Shown: positions 33,932 to 44,722 of the stretch, in pieces
How the letters are laid out: each line of letters begins with the position of its first letter
Numbering within the stretch: position 1 is the stretch's first letter
Source: Semisulcospira habei
Lineage: Eukaryota; Mollusca; Gastropoda; Semisulcospiridae
Direction of reading: 5' to 3'
DNA: 64,000 bases
Assembly (NCBI GenBank): GCA_036245525.1
Contig: BTPG01000006.1
Location: forward strand, 74,258,727-74,322,726
Position numbers and translations under genes: made by a program
Notes under the pieces: model-generated
Databases searched by the model: none
What the model was told of the DNA's origin: nothing
Seen by the model: only the letters and a program-made list of their open reading frames with translations

Positions 33932-34162
33932 ATGAATGACTCAAAGAATTTAATGAATCTTGTGTATCACTCTGCAGTAATCAGTGCATTAGCAGTAGCG
34001 TTTTCTATGCTGGGAAAAAGTCTACTCAAAATGAAATCAGCAGACCTCAGTAGACTCGATTTCGAAGACAGCGCTAAGCTAATTGTAGTTGTAACAGCAT
34101 CAATCACCACGAAAGACCTTCTTGTTAAACAAGGAATTATTCCCGAAAATGTTTCTATGTAA
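33932..34162 (+). CDS. Polinton small membrane protein, 76 aa
   Basis: Starts MNDSKNLMNLVYHSAV, with a hydrophobic segment at about residues 12-30 (AVISALAVAFSMLG), then MKSADLSRLDFEDSAKLI and a second moderately hydrophobic segment before KDLLVKQGIIPENV. Frame intact, 11 bases before the next gene. From memory this pattern recurs next to integrase in related invertebrate Polintons. Function unknown; a virion membrane or scaffold role is only a guess. Confidence 0.6.
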   Translation: MNDSKNLMNLVYHSAVISALAVAFSMLGKSLLKMKSADLSRLDFEDSAKLIVVVTASITTKDLLVKQGIIPENVSM

Positions 34163-34173
34163 ATAAAATAAAT

Positions 34174-34608
34174 ATGGCGACGATAGCTATTATGGTGGGA
34201 GGAGCGATGGTCAACGCCCTCGCGTTTAGCGGCTCTAATTATCTCTTTTCTAAAATGGGTAGAGAAGAATCTGCACAAGAAATAAAACGACACAATGAAG
34301 CGTCAGAAAAATTAGCACAGGCAGAACAGGCGTATGAAAAACAAAGAATTGAAAAACTTGATTTTATCAATGACAGACTTAGATTAGAGAATCACGCACA
34401 ACATACGTTTTCAAATACAGACGAAGCAATTCGTGAATATTTTTTAGTCACAGGTGAAGACATGTCTATACCGAAACCAAAACTAAGTGACTACTATCAA
34501 CCAAGCCCAGAACAAAGAAACGGAGAGATAATCTTTGTTCTAGTGGGAATGACATTTGTTTATTTTACTGGAGTTTTCATTGCTAGAAAAAATGGCAGCC
34601 GAAAATAA
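34174..34608 (+). CDS. Polinton two-segment membrane protein, 144 aa
   Basis: An N-terminal hydrophobic segment (IAIMVGGAMVNALAFSGSNY, residues 4-23) is followed by a charged helical body of about 60 residues (HNEASEKLAQAEQAYEKQ), a conserved-looking REYF...L.DYYQPSPEQ, and a C-terminal membrane segment (IIFVLVGMTFVYFTGVFIA). The topology is membrane anchors at both ends with a coiled-coil-like middle. Frame intact. Its last 17 bases overlap the integrase start (ATG 34592), suggesting coupled expression. Confidence 0.65.
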   Translation: MATIAIMVGGAMVNALAFSGSNYLFSKMGREESAQEIKRHNEASEKLAQAEQAYEKQRIEKLDFINDRLRLENHAQHTFSNTDEAIREYFLVTGEDMSIPKPKLSDYYQPSPEQRNGEIIFVLVGMTFVYFTGVFIARKNGSRK

Positions 34609-35953
34609 ACTATCGAAAATATATTACTCACCATCAGGGTATTATAAAGGAGCAACCGCTATTCAGAAATTACATGCCGCTGTGGGCGGAGATATAACAC
34701 TCAATCAAGTCAAGCAATGGTTACAGAGACAGGCAATTTGGCAGATATATCTCCCTGCTCCAAGAAAGATAACAAGACCCCATTTTGAAAACACAACCCC
34801 AAATGACACACATCAAATGGACCTCCTGTTTTTACCGCATGACACAATAAAAAAGAAACGATACAAGTACGCTTTGACTGTCGTAGACATAGCTTCAAGG
34901 TACAAAGACGCTGAACCCATATCTGACAAAACAGCCAGTACAGTTGCTACTGCTTTATCAAAAATATATAGTCGAGGTCCTTTAAGATACCCTAGACTAG
35001 TGCAGGTCGATTGATTGATTGTACATTGCTTAACGTCCCGACAGCAACAAGGCTTTCTCAGGACGTGCCTGCACTGCTTGTGAAAAAAAAAACTAAACAG
35101 AACATTGAATGTATGTCACCAGCCGGTCAAATACATTAAATAAACCTAAGACATGAGGCCTAAATAAAGCTAAGACCATTTAGCAACACACATCCAATAT
35201 CAAGAGCTACAGGCAGTGCAGACAGTAGGGAGAGTTTTAAAAAGGCAAATACAGGTGAATGGACCAAGGGTAGACAGAAACACATGCCCCAGAATAGAGA
35301 GAAAAACTCACCCTGTGGGGCTGACCAGGGTGACCCTGAGAAATAAAAAGTACCTAACCCCACCCAAGTCCCCCAGGGCAGACCCGGGTGGGGGAGTGCA
35401 GGTCGATGACGGATCTGAATTCAAAGGTGCTGTTAATCAGTTATTTGCGAAGCATGGCGTACTGGTCAGACGTGGCATTCCAGGTGTGCACAGATCACAG
35501 GCAATTGTAGAAAACTTTAACAAACAGTTGTCAGAGAGACTTTTCAGTTACCAGTATTCTAAGGAACTCATGCATGACACCCGGAACACTGAATGGGTTA
35601 AGAGATTACCACATGTGATAAAAGCAATGAACAATGAAGGACACCCAAAACCTGCTGATGCTATTAAATTGAAAACAATTACAGAGCCAAAAACAATGTC
35701 AGCACAGGCACCCGACACAAGTTTATTTACTAAACAGGTAAGATATCTATATCAACCAGGTGAAGCTGAAAATGACATAAAGCGCAGGGCGACAGACCCT
35801 ATCTGGTCAACATCCGTTCATAATATAAAAAAAATAATTCCCAGCGCAGACGCAACAATATATTACCTGTACGACCCTGCACCCCAGAGGGCATTTGTCA
35901 GAGAAGAATTACAGATTATTCCCCCAGACACCGTTACTCATTTCAGTAACTAA
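34592..35953 (+). pseudogene. Polinton integrase (rve family), split by SINE-like insert
   Basis: Retrovirus-type DDE integrase, the enzyme that inserts the element. The ATG at 34592 is preferred over the longer frame because the latter reads through the preceding gene. The N-terminal part reads IYYSPSGYYKGATAIQKL and QWLQRQAIWQIYLPAPR. The catalytic core has D77 in HQMDLLFLP, the second Asp in VQVDDGSEF at the insertion site, and the Glu in AIVENFN (about 35510). The C-terminal region (LYDPAPQRAFVREELQII) is of the type that follows the core. The insertion at 35012-35394, between repeats agtgcaggtcgat, interrupts the core; each half is otherwise open. The 3' end overlaps the converging polymerase gene by 45 bases. 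Confidence 0.85.
35012..35394 (-). mobile_element. SINE-like repeat S2 in Polinton integrase
   Basis: A single unit in minus orientation, with its tga repeat tail at the left (ttgattgattg) and its head (ccccacccgggtctgccc read on minus) at the right. The 13-base target duplication agtgcaggtcgat lies at 34999-35011 and 35395-35407. It interrupts the integrase gene at the second catalytic Asp. Confidence 0.9.
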
Positions 35954-38900
35954 GTCATCAATTAATTCATCAACCAGTTCATCACAAATGTCTTCAGATA
36001 ACTTGAGCCTGTAATGTCCAGGTGCATAAGCTTTTTCCTTAGTGTGAAACACTCTTTTCGTGTCTCCAACTGCAAGTGATTTCTTATGTGTTTGAATTAT
36101 TTCAAGATTATGTTTGTTTGATCTCAGTGACTTGTTTGGATAATCAGGCATTAATGCACCATCTAACACTTGCTTGTAATGTTCATGACGTATGTCTTTA
36201 TTTTTTATTGCTGTTTTTTTATTCCTTTGGCTTTCGACTGACTTCCCTTCTGGTGCAGTATAGAATACATTTTGGATCTCAGTCCAACATACTCAACTAT
36301 TGGCACACCATTTAGTTCATCCTTAAACTTACCAGGCACTTTTTTGTTTTGTGTGCTGAACAGTGGGTGATCCTTAGGATAGTCAGACGTGTCATACATG
36401 TGTAACTCTGTTTTCATGTCTTCATAAAAGTCTTCAGTACACACATCAATGATCATAGAGTCAGTGTCAGTGTATAACAATCGACACTCAGGATACTTCG
36501 GTTTAAAGTAATCATAATAAAATTCAATCAAGCATCACCAGTTTTGACAACTCCAGAATTGCCATACCAATGAATACTGGCTTGTCCAGTTTAACAATCT
36601 TTTTTTTGAGTGACACAGCATACAATGATGAATGAAATTCTTTATACCCTGTGTACTGTGGCTTGCCTGTAAGTTTAATTGCACCTGATTCAGTTGTGAC
36701 CAGTCTCACATCTTTTCTGTGATGAGGATTTTCCATCGTCTTGCCAAAACAGGCATTGTTCATAAGCTTAAAGAAGTCTTTGTCAAATGCAGTGTTGCCG
36801 TCTCTGGCACGCAATGTTGTGTTCTTCATTATGTAATCTTTCATGAAAGCACTCTGATCAAATTGAATACCTCTGTGAACTTTCTTTAGTACTAACCCGT
36901 GTCTGATGTAAAACTGCAACAAGCGGTAGTGACACACGTAATTGAATTTGTCATTCAAATTTGGTACAAGTTTGGTGTCTTCTTTTTTCCCTGTCATACT
37001 CATTTTCTCAACAGCTAATGGATAATCATTGTGGTAATCATGTAGATGGTGTGGGTACTCCAGGTCAACTTCAAAGATCCAACCCTTCGCGTCGTTTCGG
37101 TCAAGATTAATAATATTGTTTGTTAACCCTGTTACATCATACTGTGACAAATCATACAGACAAAAGTTTTTCAAGGGCAATAATTCACACATTGCGAACC
37201 CATAAAGGTTATTAGCGTCAAGGTACGTAATGAATGACCTTGACCCCGGGCTCGAGGGGTCAAAACCCTGGTCAAGGTCACCATGACCGTCCAGATATTT
37301 GTTGTTGGCTCTGGCGTAATTGTTCGCTGCAATACTAATACCACCTCTCAATCCACGTTCCACCATTTCACCCATCGTACGATCAGACAACAGGTCTATA
37401 GATATCTTACTGGATTTCAAAAATGCATCCCATGTCATGCCAGGACTAGTAATGTAACAAGCAGGGTCAAGTTTGTAGTGTAACAACCCCTTTTCACGGT
37501 AACTTTCAAATACGTCTGCTAGCAAACAAACGTCTGCTTTCAAGTACTGGTCATGGTAGTCACCAATCGTCTGACATCCTAACTTCCCCCACGCATCAAG
37601 TGCATGTTGATATTCAGAGTCAGAAATACCTTTTCCAGTTAGTGTAGAATAAAATTTCTCTTTTGGTGGCAGTCTTGTTTCTTCAAACACAACCCAGTGA
37701 TCAATGTACTCATATGGATAAACACCTTTCTTAACCAAGTCTGGCTCAAAGTATTTACTCGTTATTGGATACTCAGTCAGTCCTTCTGCCAGACTAGCCA
37801 ATCCTAAAGACAAATGTTGCATGGAGTCATAAAATGCTAATTTATCTAACCTAAAAGTCAAGTATTTCTCAGTTGTCTGGGCAATACAACTTATGTTTTT
37901 GTACGACTCGTCTACAGCCTGCATGATAATGTGTGAATCATACCCTTTGAGATTGTGAAAAAAGATTGGTAACTTGTATGTCTTGGGATCTATTTTTAAT
38001 TTCAAGTTACAATCACCATGTGCAGCACCCCTGTAACGCCCAGTTATGTGATCGTGGTCACGAACTTTATCACCCCCTAAAGGCAGTTCACAAATCCAAC
38101 ACGTCTCAGCTGTATCAAATTTCAGTTTGTCTTCTTCTGTCATCACCAAAGGCATCTGACATGTTGTGAGATACTGTACTACCTGACTATACAGATGTCT
38201 CATTTCTGTTAAAAACAGACAAGCTGCATTTTCACCTCTGTAGATAACAGGCTCTGAATGAAGACCGTCTGACCTAACAATAATGTATCCAAAAGAACAC
38301 ACCACTTGGTCACTCAACTTTATAGTCTTTGGTAATGATTCTGGAACAAAACCTTCATATTGAACAACTAATGATTTGAAATCAGCGTATACTATAAATG
38401 GCAGCTTTTGCTGATTCCCATAGTTCTTAAAATACACTTGACTACCAGGATCTGGATACTTAAGTACAGTTTGTATGTCATCAGCTGATCTGCAGTGTAA
38501 AACATGTTTGTGCGCTAGTAAAATAGAGGAGAATCTTTGTAAACATCTCTTGCACACTTCCTGTTTGCCATTGTGTTTTGTTGTATGTGCATGAATTAGA
38601 CGTGACATATTCCTGATAATTGTGTAGTGAAAGTTATTGTCATCGCCGATTAGCAACATGTCAACATGTTTATCTTCTGACTGACCGTAGGTTGGAGCCA
38701 GAGGTGATACTCTAATTGGCTGTAACTTGTTCTCAGATTCATTATCCCACACATACACATTCACAGATATACCAGGATTTAATTTTTCAAACAAGTCTAT
38801 GTCCTCTATTTTAACAGGGAACTCAATGCCACTAAAGTTGAGTTCATTTACAAATTTGATGTAGTTAGATACGCGATCAGGTCTTGACCTCACAAAGTGT

Positions 38901-39418
38901 AGTTTAGCAAGCACACACCACATGAAACAGAAATTGTCTTTGTTCTGTATGTTAACAACAGCTTTTTTGTTTGCAACCTCAGTTGGCAGTGGTATCCATG
39001 CTTTACCTAGTATAGGATGATACCTTGACTGCTTTAGTTGCAGTTCATGTACGTGTCCTTCGTGCCAACCAGACCCCTTCATTTTTGCACTGTCAATCGC
39101 CTGGAGAAAGTCTGGTAATAGTCTGTCTCTAAACACGTTCTCTACCTCCGGTTCTCTTCTTGTGTTAACTGTGTGTTGTCTTGTTGATATGTACGATACA
39201 ATCACTTCACCGTCCACCCTAGTGAATTCAATTTTAGCAACAATCTGAATCTTCACACTGCCTGTGATAAGATTTTGCTGTATGACAGAAAAAGAGTTTT
39301 CTATTGATTCATAGACGTTATTAGTATTGGATATAGGTAAGTTTGTTGTGTGAAACACGTTTCTTAAACCAGATGAGCCAGGGTTTGATGGGCCAGGACT
39401 TTGTGAATTGTCCGTCAT
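35909..39418 (-). pseudogene. Polinton protein-primed family B DNA polymerase, two frameshifts
   Basis: About 1,170 codons in three pieces: 39418-36524 (964 aa), 36531-36205 and 36169-35909. The N-terminal 300 residues are unassigned. A Cys/His cluster (CKRCLQRF..HKHVLHC) precedes the exonuclease. Exo I reads YADFKSL at 344-350, with Lys348 where Glu is usual. Exo II is NLKGYDSH (about 490) and Exo III LKADVCLLAD (about 630). A conserved HDHITGRYRGAAH zinc-like insert is present. Polymerase motif A is YLDANNLYG (about 735) and motif B NNACFGKT (about 885). Motif C YTDTDS lies in the second piece. Single-base frame changes occur near 36530, just before motif C, and in the A run near 36222. The start ATG has the shared ataaaaatgac context. 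Confidence 0.9.
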
Positions 39419-39460
39419 TTTTATTTGACCGACAAAATAATAAAATAAAAAATATTAACA

Positions 39461-39808
39461 TTAACTCTGCTGGCTCACCTTGTGTAATACCACTTTATTA
39501 ACTGTAACACTGTCAATATAAACATTTAGTTTGCGCAGTTGTTTAAATATGCTATAACAAACGTCTCCTAACCAATCATAGTTGGTATCATTAACTTTAA
39601 AGGTAGGTGTCTTTAAATCAACTGTCATGCACTCCACATCTGGATGCTCATCGACATAATCCAAAGTCACACTATATGTAGCATATATTTCTGATGGTGC
39701 TGAAAGGCTTATGTAAGTCTGTTTGGGTGATATTAAGTCAGTAAAGTGCATAACATCTTTGAAAAGGTGTGTGAGATCAAGCACCTGTATGATTTGACCG
39801 TCTGTCAT
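39461..39808 (-). CDS. Polinton hypothetical protein, 115 aa
   Basis: Starts MTDGQIIQVLDLTHLFKDV in the same ataaaaatgac context as the polymerase. It is a small, mildly acidic, beta-rich-looking protein (YISLSAPSEIYATYSVTLDY, TVDLKTPTFKVND) with no recognised motif or membrane segment. It sits 42 bases upstream of the polymerase and 36 bases downstream of the ATPase in the minus-strand block, so co-expression is likely. Function unknown. Confidence 0.6.
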   Translation of the reverse strand: MTDGQIIQVLDLTHLFKDVMHFTDLISPKQTYISLSAPSEIYATYSVTLDYVDEHPDVECMTVDLKTPTFKVNDTNYDWLGDVCYSIFKQLRKLNVYIDSVTVNKVVLHKVSQQS

Positions 39809-39844
39809 TTTTATTGGACAATCAAATGTATAAATTAATTTACA

Positions 39845-40456
39845 TCAATTTACTAACCCATACCCTGTTGGCTGATCTGTCTTTAAAATGAGCTTTAGAT
39901 GCTTAGTTGATTTCAGTTTATTTTTCACATCATCCCGTTCATGCTTATTTGGGATGACGTCGTTCTCTCTGAGACAGTCTTCAAAGCTGTCACGATCCTT
40001 ACAGTAAAACAAACAGATAAACTTTAACTGTTCTCGAAAATCTTTTAGTACAGCATTATATTTCTGAGTGAGAATCCATACACTGACATTTGCGTGTCTG
40101 CCACTGAAGGCAAGTTCTGCTAGAGTGTTTCTCTTCTTGACAATGTCTTTCTCTGCAGAACAGTCATCAACAATAAACAACGTTGGCTGTCCTTCAAATT
40201 GCATGTAAAAATATTGTAGGTAGTCATTCAGTTTTTTCTCAGGGTCGACTAAGTATATGTTGCTGTCAGTCCAAATGAATAAACGGTTGTGATAAGCTTT
40301 GTTGTGTTTGATTGTAGGACAAAATATTACAATGTTTTCAAAGTGGTATATGTATCTTGTTTGTAATAAGTCAAGTACGAATTGAGTTTTCCCACACCCT
40401 GTGGCACCAACAAATAAGCCACAGTGTGGATCGAGTGTCATTAAGCTACGGTTCAT
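39845..40456 (-). CDS. Polinton A32/FtsK-like packaging ATPase
   Basis: The ATG at 40456 (MNRSLMTLD) follows attaaaatg and is preferred to the longer frame, giving 203 residues. Walker A is GATGCGKTQ at 17-25 and Walker B is TLFIVDDCS at about 100. SGRHANVSVWILTQKYNA then carries the sensor-like Gln of the HerA/FtsK packaging group. The role known for this family is pumping DNA into a preformed capsid. Frame intact. It lies between the capsid gene and the 115-aa gene, and its upstream region overlaps the 3' end of the capsid gene. Confidence 0.85.
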   Translation of the reverse strand: MNRSLMTLDPHCGLFVGATGCGKTQFVLDLLQTRYIYHFENIVIFCPTIKHNKAYHNRLFIWTDSNIYLVDPEKKLNDYLQYFYMQFEGQPTLFIVDDCSAEKDIVKKRNTLAELAFSGRHANVSVWILTQKYNAVLKDFREQLKFICLFYCKDRDSFEDCLRENDVIPNKHERDDVKNKLKSTKHLKLILKTDQPTGYGLVN

Positions 40457-40475
40457 TTTAATACACAATATAATT

Positions 40476-41757
40476 TTAATATATGTGTCCACTCAGTCTG
40501 CTTTCTGCAATATTGAGTTGTGCGTCATATATCAGGTACAAATATATGTTAATGGCTGCAGCAGTTTCAACCTTCTTTTGTATCTGAATTGTTATTCCGT
40601 CACTACCGTTCTCGACAGTTCGTCCTGACCCATGAAGATAATCGTCATCTGTACTACGAAGGTCTAACCAAAGTGCATACTTGTTTGTAAGGTATTGTCC
40701 GATCCTAACATCATACAGATGTAGATCTTTGCACGCAATGTTTGCTGGTTTATCTCTAATCCTTCCACCCGCAAAATACTTTGTGGTTTCGTCATAGTGC
40801 TGGTATGGTAACATTCCTGAAGCGTACACTTGATTAGGGCGGCCTTCAATTGTGCAGGACAAATGTGTAATCTTAGGATTGTAGAATTTTTCTGAATCCC
40901 GTTTATATGGACTCACCGGTTCAACACACAACATAAGTATACCTTTCAGTGACCTGGCAGGTGTGTTCAAGTTTATGTTCCACATTGGGTCGCTCTTGTC
41001 TTTGGAAATTAAACTATGTCTAATTACCCTGTCATAATAAATTGGAAGTCTTGACTGATATTGATTTTGAATGAGTGGCTAGATCAGTGTGTGTGACAAT
41101 TTCATATTCCAAGGAAATGTTAGAGATCTTGTATGTTGCATCTGTGGCAGATGATTTTATAACTTTGGAGTAGTCATTGAAGGTTAGTTCAAAACTCAGA
41201 CGGTCATTCAGTGCCCCTTGATAATAAGGCAAATGAGCTGTGAGGATTTCAAACTCAAGTGGAATGTAAAATCTGGTTCCATATGTTTCTGCTAATATAA
41301 CGTCCTGGGCTGCTGACGTTGATTTATCTCCAGCATTGATTTGAAGTTTACAAACATTATCTGGCTGTATGCCTTGATAAATACGGTCCTCTCGTTCTTC
41401 TCTTGTGAGCCAAAGGTCTTTGTAACAGTAGAACACATCTGAGTCGTCAAGACTAAACACTTCCTGTCCTTCAAGTTTTACTTTAATAGTTCTAACAATT
41501 GCTCTGCCAAGATTGTTAACCAGTGTTCTGTTTACGTCTGCGTCTGATGATAGTTCAATATTAAATGCTAGGCGTGCAGTGCCAGGAACAATAACGTCAC
41601 TGGGACCTAGGTTTGGAAACTTGACTGTAAGTGTTTGTTTCTGGTCTATGGTACTTGGATTGTTTGTGATGACTATCGATTGTCTAATGCCCTTAACACC
41701 CAGGGGCTCACGTAGTTTTCTGTATGGGTCTAACTTTGATCCGTAAGACTGTGTCAT
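40476..41757 (-). pseudogene. Polinton probable major capsid protein (double jelly-roll), one frameshift
   Basis: Two frames, 41757-41032 and onward to 40476, meet at a single frame change near 41050-41075 and total about 425 codons. The ATG at 41757 has the shared ataaaaatgac context. Features: LREPLGVKGIRQSIVI, LTVKFPNLGPSDVIVPGT, then strand-rich segments (ARLAFNIELSS, RTIKVKLEGQEVF), a YKDLWLTREE..YQGI segment, FYIPLEFEIL, RLSFELTFND, and after the frame change RLPIYYDRV and beta-rich sequence. The repeated beta organisation and the position beside the packaging ATPase fit a capsid protein. It is short for a Polinton major capsid (often 500-650 aa), so structure prediction is the real test. 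Confidence 0.6.
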
Positions 41758-41797
41758 TTTTATTATGCACAATAAAAAATAATAAATTAATAAAACA

Positions 41798-43021
41798 ATG
41801 ACAGCGGGAGGATTTAATCATGAAGATTTTGAAATGGATGACACGTATGATTTTGGTAATACAACAGATATGACAGATATGACTGGTACAAGAAATATTT
41901 ACAGTTTACGTCACGAACTTTTAGAAACCAAAGTGAACTCATTTTATGATCATGTTGGTGGCCGCCCAGACAACGTAGACCCTAATCAGTTTGAACTTGA
42001 TGGCAAGGGTCATTTATATTTAAACACTGTTGACAAAGGAAAAGTACTATTGACTAACAAAAAAGACCCTAGTAGGTTTAGGGCTTTAAGTACAATAAAA
42101 AATGAAGGTGGTGTTGATGCCTTGCGTCAACTTGGTATTGGTGGGTCTCCTGTCACGCCGCGTCTTGTTAGTGTTCTTCATGACACGCAAACAAAGTTGC
42201 CAACAGGGCAACAAATTGAAATGGCACCAGTAACAAGCCTACCAGAAATAGCAAACACTGTGATACAAGAAACCTCATTTACTGAAGGGCAAATAAATGA
42301 CGCTTTGAAAACAATAGATGATCCATCTTTGTCAATGAGGGAGATTATGGGATTGGATAAATCACTGCAGACAATAAGAGGTGAGATGGTTAATAATCTT
42401 GCCAAACTGGGAGAGCTTGATAAACACATAGAATGTGAGAAAGAGAAACTGGCTACCGCAGACACAGAAATGAAAGAAAGAATCCAACACAGATTAAATG
42501 ATTTGCAGATAGAAAGATCAGGACGGTTAGAAGTGATTAGTATTGGGAGGGAAAAACTTAAAACCCAAGTTAACAGAATTAGAGAAACTATTCAGAAAAT
42601 ACTTCACGAAGACACAACTCTGGCTGAAAGACTTAAAACACTTTTCACAGAGCAGGGTATCACAATTGCTAGTTTAATTACTGCTCTTGGGTTTATTATC
42701 AGTACTGTAGTGCTGGCTGTCTCCGGTGCTGGGGTTGGTGGGGGTGCACCACCAACCCCGGGCCCACCAACCCCGGCCCCCACAGATCCAAAAGATTTAC
42801 AGTCATGGGTAAAGAAACAACTGTCTCACATTTCAGACCTGCTTAAGAAATTGGCTCTGAAAGCAGTAGACGTGTTACCCAATTTAATTGGCACGGTTGT
42901 CAGCTGGTTGATTAATACTACAGCAAAGGTAGTTGGGTTTATGGCAGAACATGTGTGGGTATTTTTGGTGACAGTAGGAGGGTTAATGGTGGGTTATTTA
43001 ATGAAACAGATAAAGAAGTAA
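41798..43021 (+). CDS. Polinton membrane-anchored coiled-coil protein, 407 aa
   Basis: N-terminal acidic tail rich in Asp/Thr/Met (DMTDMTGTRN). Then SLRHELLETKVNSFYDHVGG, QFELDGKGHLYLNT, FRALSTIKNEGGVDALRQLG, a long charged helical region (about 190-275; LQTIRGEMVNNLAKLGELDK), then TLAERLKTLFTEQGI and a membrane segment (SLITALGFIISTVVLAVSG, about 288-306). A Gly/Pro-rich linker, a second helical part, and a C-terminal hydrophobic segment (VWVFLVTVGGLMVGYLM) follow. Frame intact. From memory this arrangement recurs in Polintons of cnidarians and other invertebrates. It has no known function; an internal virion or membrane protein is plausible. It converges on the next gene with a 24-base overlap. 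Confidence 0.7.
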   Translation: MTAGGFNHEDFEMDDTYDFGNTTDMTDMTGTRNIYSLRHELLETKVNSFYDHVGGRPDNVDPNQFELDGKGHLYLNTVDKGKVLLTNKKDPSRFRALSTIKNEGGVDALRQLGIGGSPVTPRLVSVLHDTQTKLPTGQQIEMAPVTSLPEIANTVIQETSFTEGQINDALKTIDDPSLSMREIMGLDKSLQTIRGEMVNNLAKLGELDKHIECEKEKLATADTEMKERIQHRLNDLQIERSGRLEVISIGREKLKTQVNRIRETIQKILHEDTTLAERLKTLFTEQGITIASLITALGFIISTVVLAVSGAGVGGGAPPTPGPPTPAPTDPKDLQSWVKKQLSHISDLLKKLALKAVDVLPNLIGTVVSWLINTTAKVVGFMAEHVWVFLVTVGGLMVGYLMKQIKK

Positions 43022-44682
43022 TACTCCTAGTCCTGTTAATCCTATTACCAATGCTGTTCTCTCTGACTCATGTGTGTCAAGGGTTGGTGATGGTGTTATC
43101 GTTATGGGTACCGGTGTCAAAGCTGGAGCTGTTACTGTCTGTACAGGTGATGATGTTACTGGTGCCGTGGCCGGGGCCGGAGGTGTTACCATCTGTAATG
43201 ATTTTAATGACTGAACATGTGTGGTTGTGGCCCCCAAGTTTACAGATTGATTAAGACCGAGTTTTTGACCAACACCTGCAACAATGATTTCATTATTATA
43301 ATTTGTGATTGTCCCCATTTGGAGTTGAAGATCAGATGGTAACATGTATAACCCGACGCCAACTACAAAGTCAACTTTTGATCTAGCATATCTGAGTACG
43401 TCTTGGTAGCGTTGTATGCTTGATGGGAGATCTATCACTGAATTTATTGAATCTTCAAGATTAGCAAGAAACTGTTTTTGTGATTCAAATTTTCCACTTC
43501 CATTCAAAATATTCGATTTTGTTAGTGATTGTGCACCTAGTATACACCAGACATATGTTCTGATTGACTCATTTACGCGCTCGACTCCTGCTTGAGTAAA
43601 CCCGTCACTTTTGTCTAAAATAAATGTGGTCCAGTGCTTCTGCTCTATTGATCCTAACCAGACTTGTGATTTTGATGAGAATGAAGTGTAACCTGGGTAA
43701 TAATCTTGAGGGTATTGTCTGTGACTCATAGCGTAATACAATGTACCCATACCATTGTACCCCACCCGGGTCTGCCCTGGGGGACTTGGGTGGGGTTAGG
43801 TACTTTTTAGTTCCCAGGGTCACCCTGGTCAGCCCCACAGGGTGAGTTTTTCTCTCTATTCTGGGGCAAGTGTTTCTGTCTACCCGAGGTCCATTCACCT
43901 GTATTTGCCTTTTGAAAACTCTCCCTACTGTCTGCACTGCCTGTAGCTCTTGATATTGGACGTGTGTTGCTAAATGGTCTTAGCTTTATTTAGGCCCCAT
44001 GTGTTAGGTTTATTTAACGTATTTGACCGGCTGGCGACATGCATTCAATGTTCTGTTTTTGGTTTTTTTTCACAAGCAGTGCAGGCACGTCCTGAGAAAG
44101 CCTTGTTGCTGTCGGGACGTTAAGCAATGTACAATCAATCAATCAATCAACCATACCATTGTGATCATCAAGTTTTTGTGTGAAGTCATACTTAGTGCTG
44201 ATGTTAAATTCATTACAGATGCGTTCAAATGCTTTCATATCCATGGGGTTGTTATATCTGTTGAAACTGGATTCAGTGGGCAGTGGGGTATGAAGTTCTG
44301 ACAGTATACGTCTAAGCTGGTAATAAACATGGAAACGGTAGACAGACCTAATCAGTTTGTTTGAGTGATTCAAATGATCTGTAAATGAAACACCACAGCC
44401 TGTAGTTGAGCATAGTATGGCAAAGTTAAGTTGGTTTTGAAACATCTGTAGTGGACTTGAGGACCACTTTCTTGCAGTAGAGTCGTCTGTTATTGGAGGG
44501 TTTAGGTAATGGTCAAACGGATTTGGTACTTTGACTTGAAATAGATCTTGTTCAGACACAGCAATATCAAGCTGATTTAACTGAATTATTTTCTGTTCAT
44601 AAGTAGGTGCAACATTATATTTGGCATTCACATTGAATTGAAATGCGTTTGTAGTGGTGATGGTTGGTGATTTAAATTCCAT
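42998..44682 (-). pseudogene. Polinton conserved protein with C-terminal anchor, split by SINE-like insert
   Basis: The upstream part is 44682-44163 (MEFKSPTITTTNAFQFNVNA ... ICNEFNISTKYDF). The downstream part runs from about 43746 to 42998 (YYAMSHRQYPQDYYPGY, WTTFILDKSDGFTQAGVERV, NESIRTYVWCILGAQSLTKS, YARSKVDFVVGVGLYMLPSD, then a Pro/Thr-rich tail and a terminal membrane segment VIGLTGLGVLLLYLF). Insertion S3 (43759-44150) sits between duplicated ccataccattgt. Both parts are open, so the insert is the main lesion; pre-insertion length is about 430 residues. This looks like a conserved invertebrate Polinton protein of unknown role. The C-terminal anchor and capsid neighbours suggest a virion component. 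Confidence 0.65.
43759..44150 (+). mobile_element. SINE-like repeat S3 in Polinton
   Basis: A single plus-orientation unit beginning accccacccgggtctgccc and ending in an atca repeat. The exact 12-base target duplication ccataccattgt lies at 43747-43758 and 44151-44162. It interrupts the gene 42998-44682. Confidence 0.9.
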
Positions 44683-44722
44683 CCTTTTTTATATGAGATA
44701 ATAAAAATGTTTATTACCTTAA

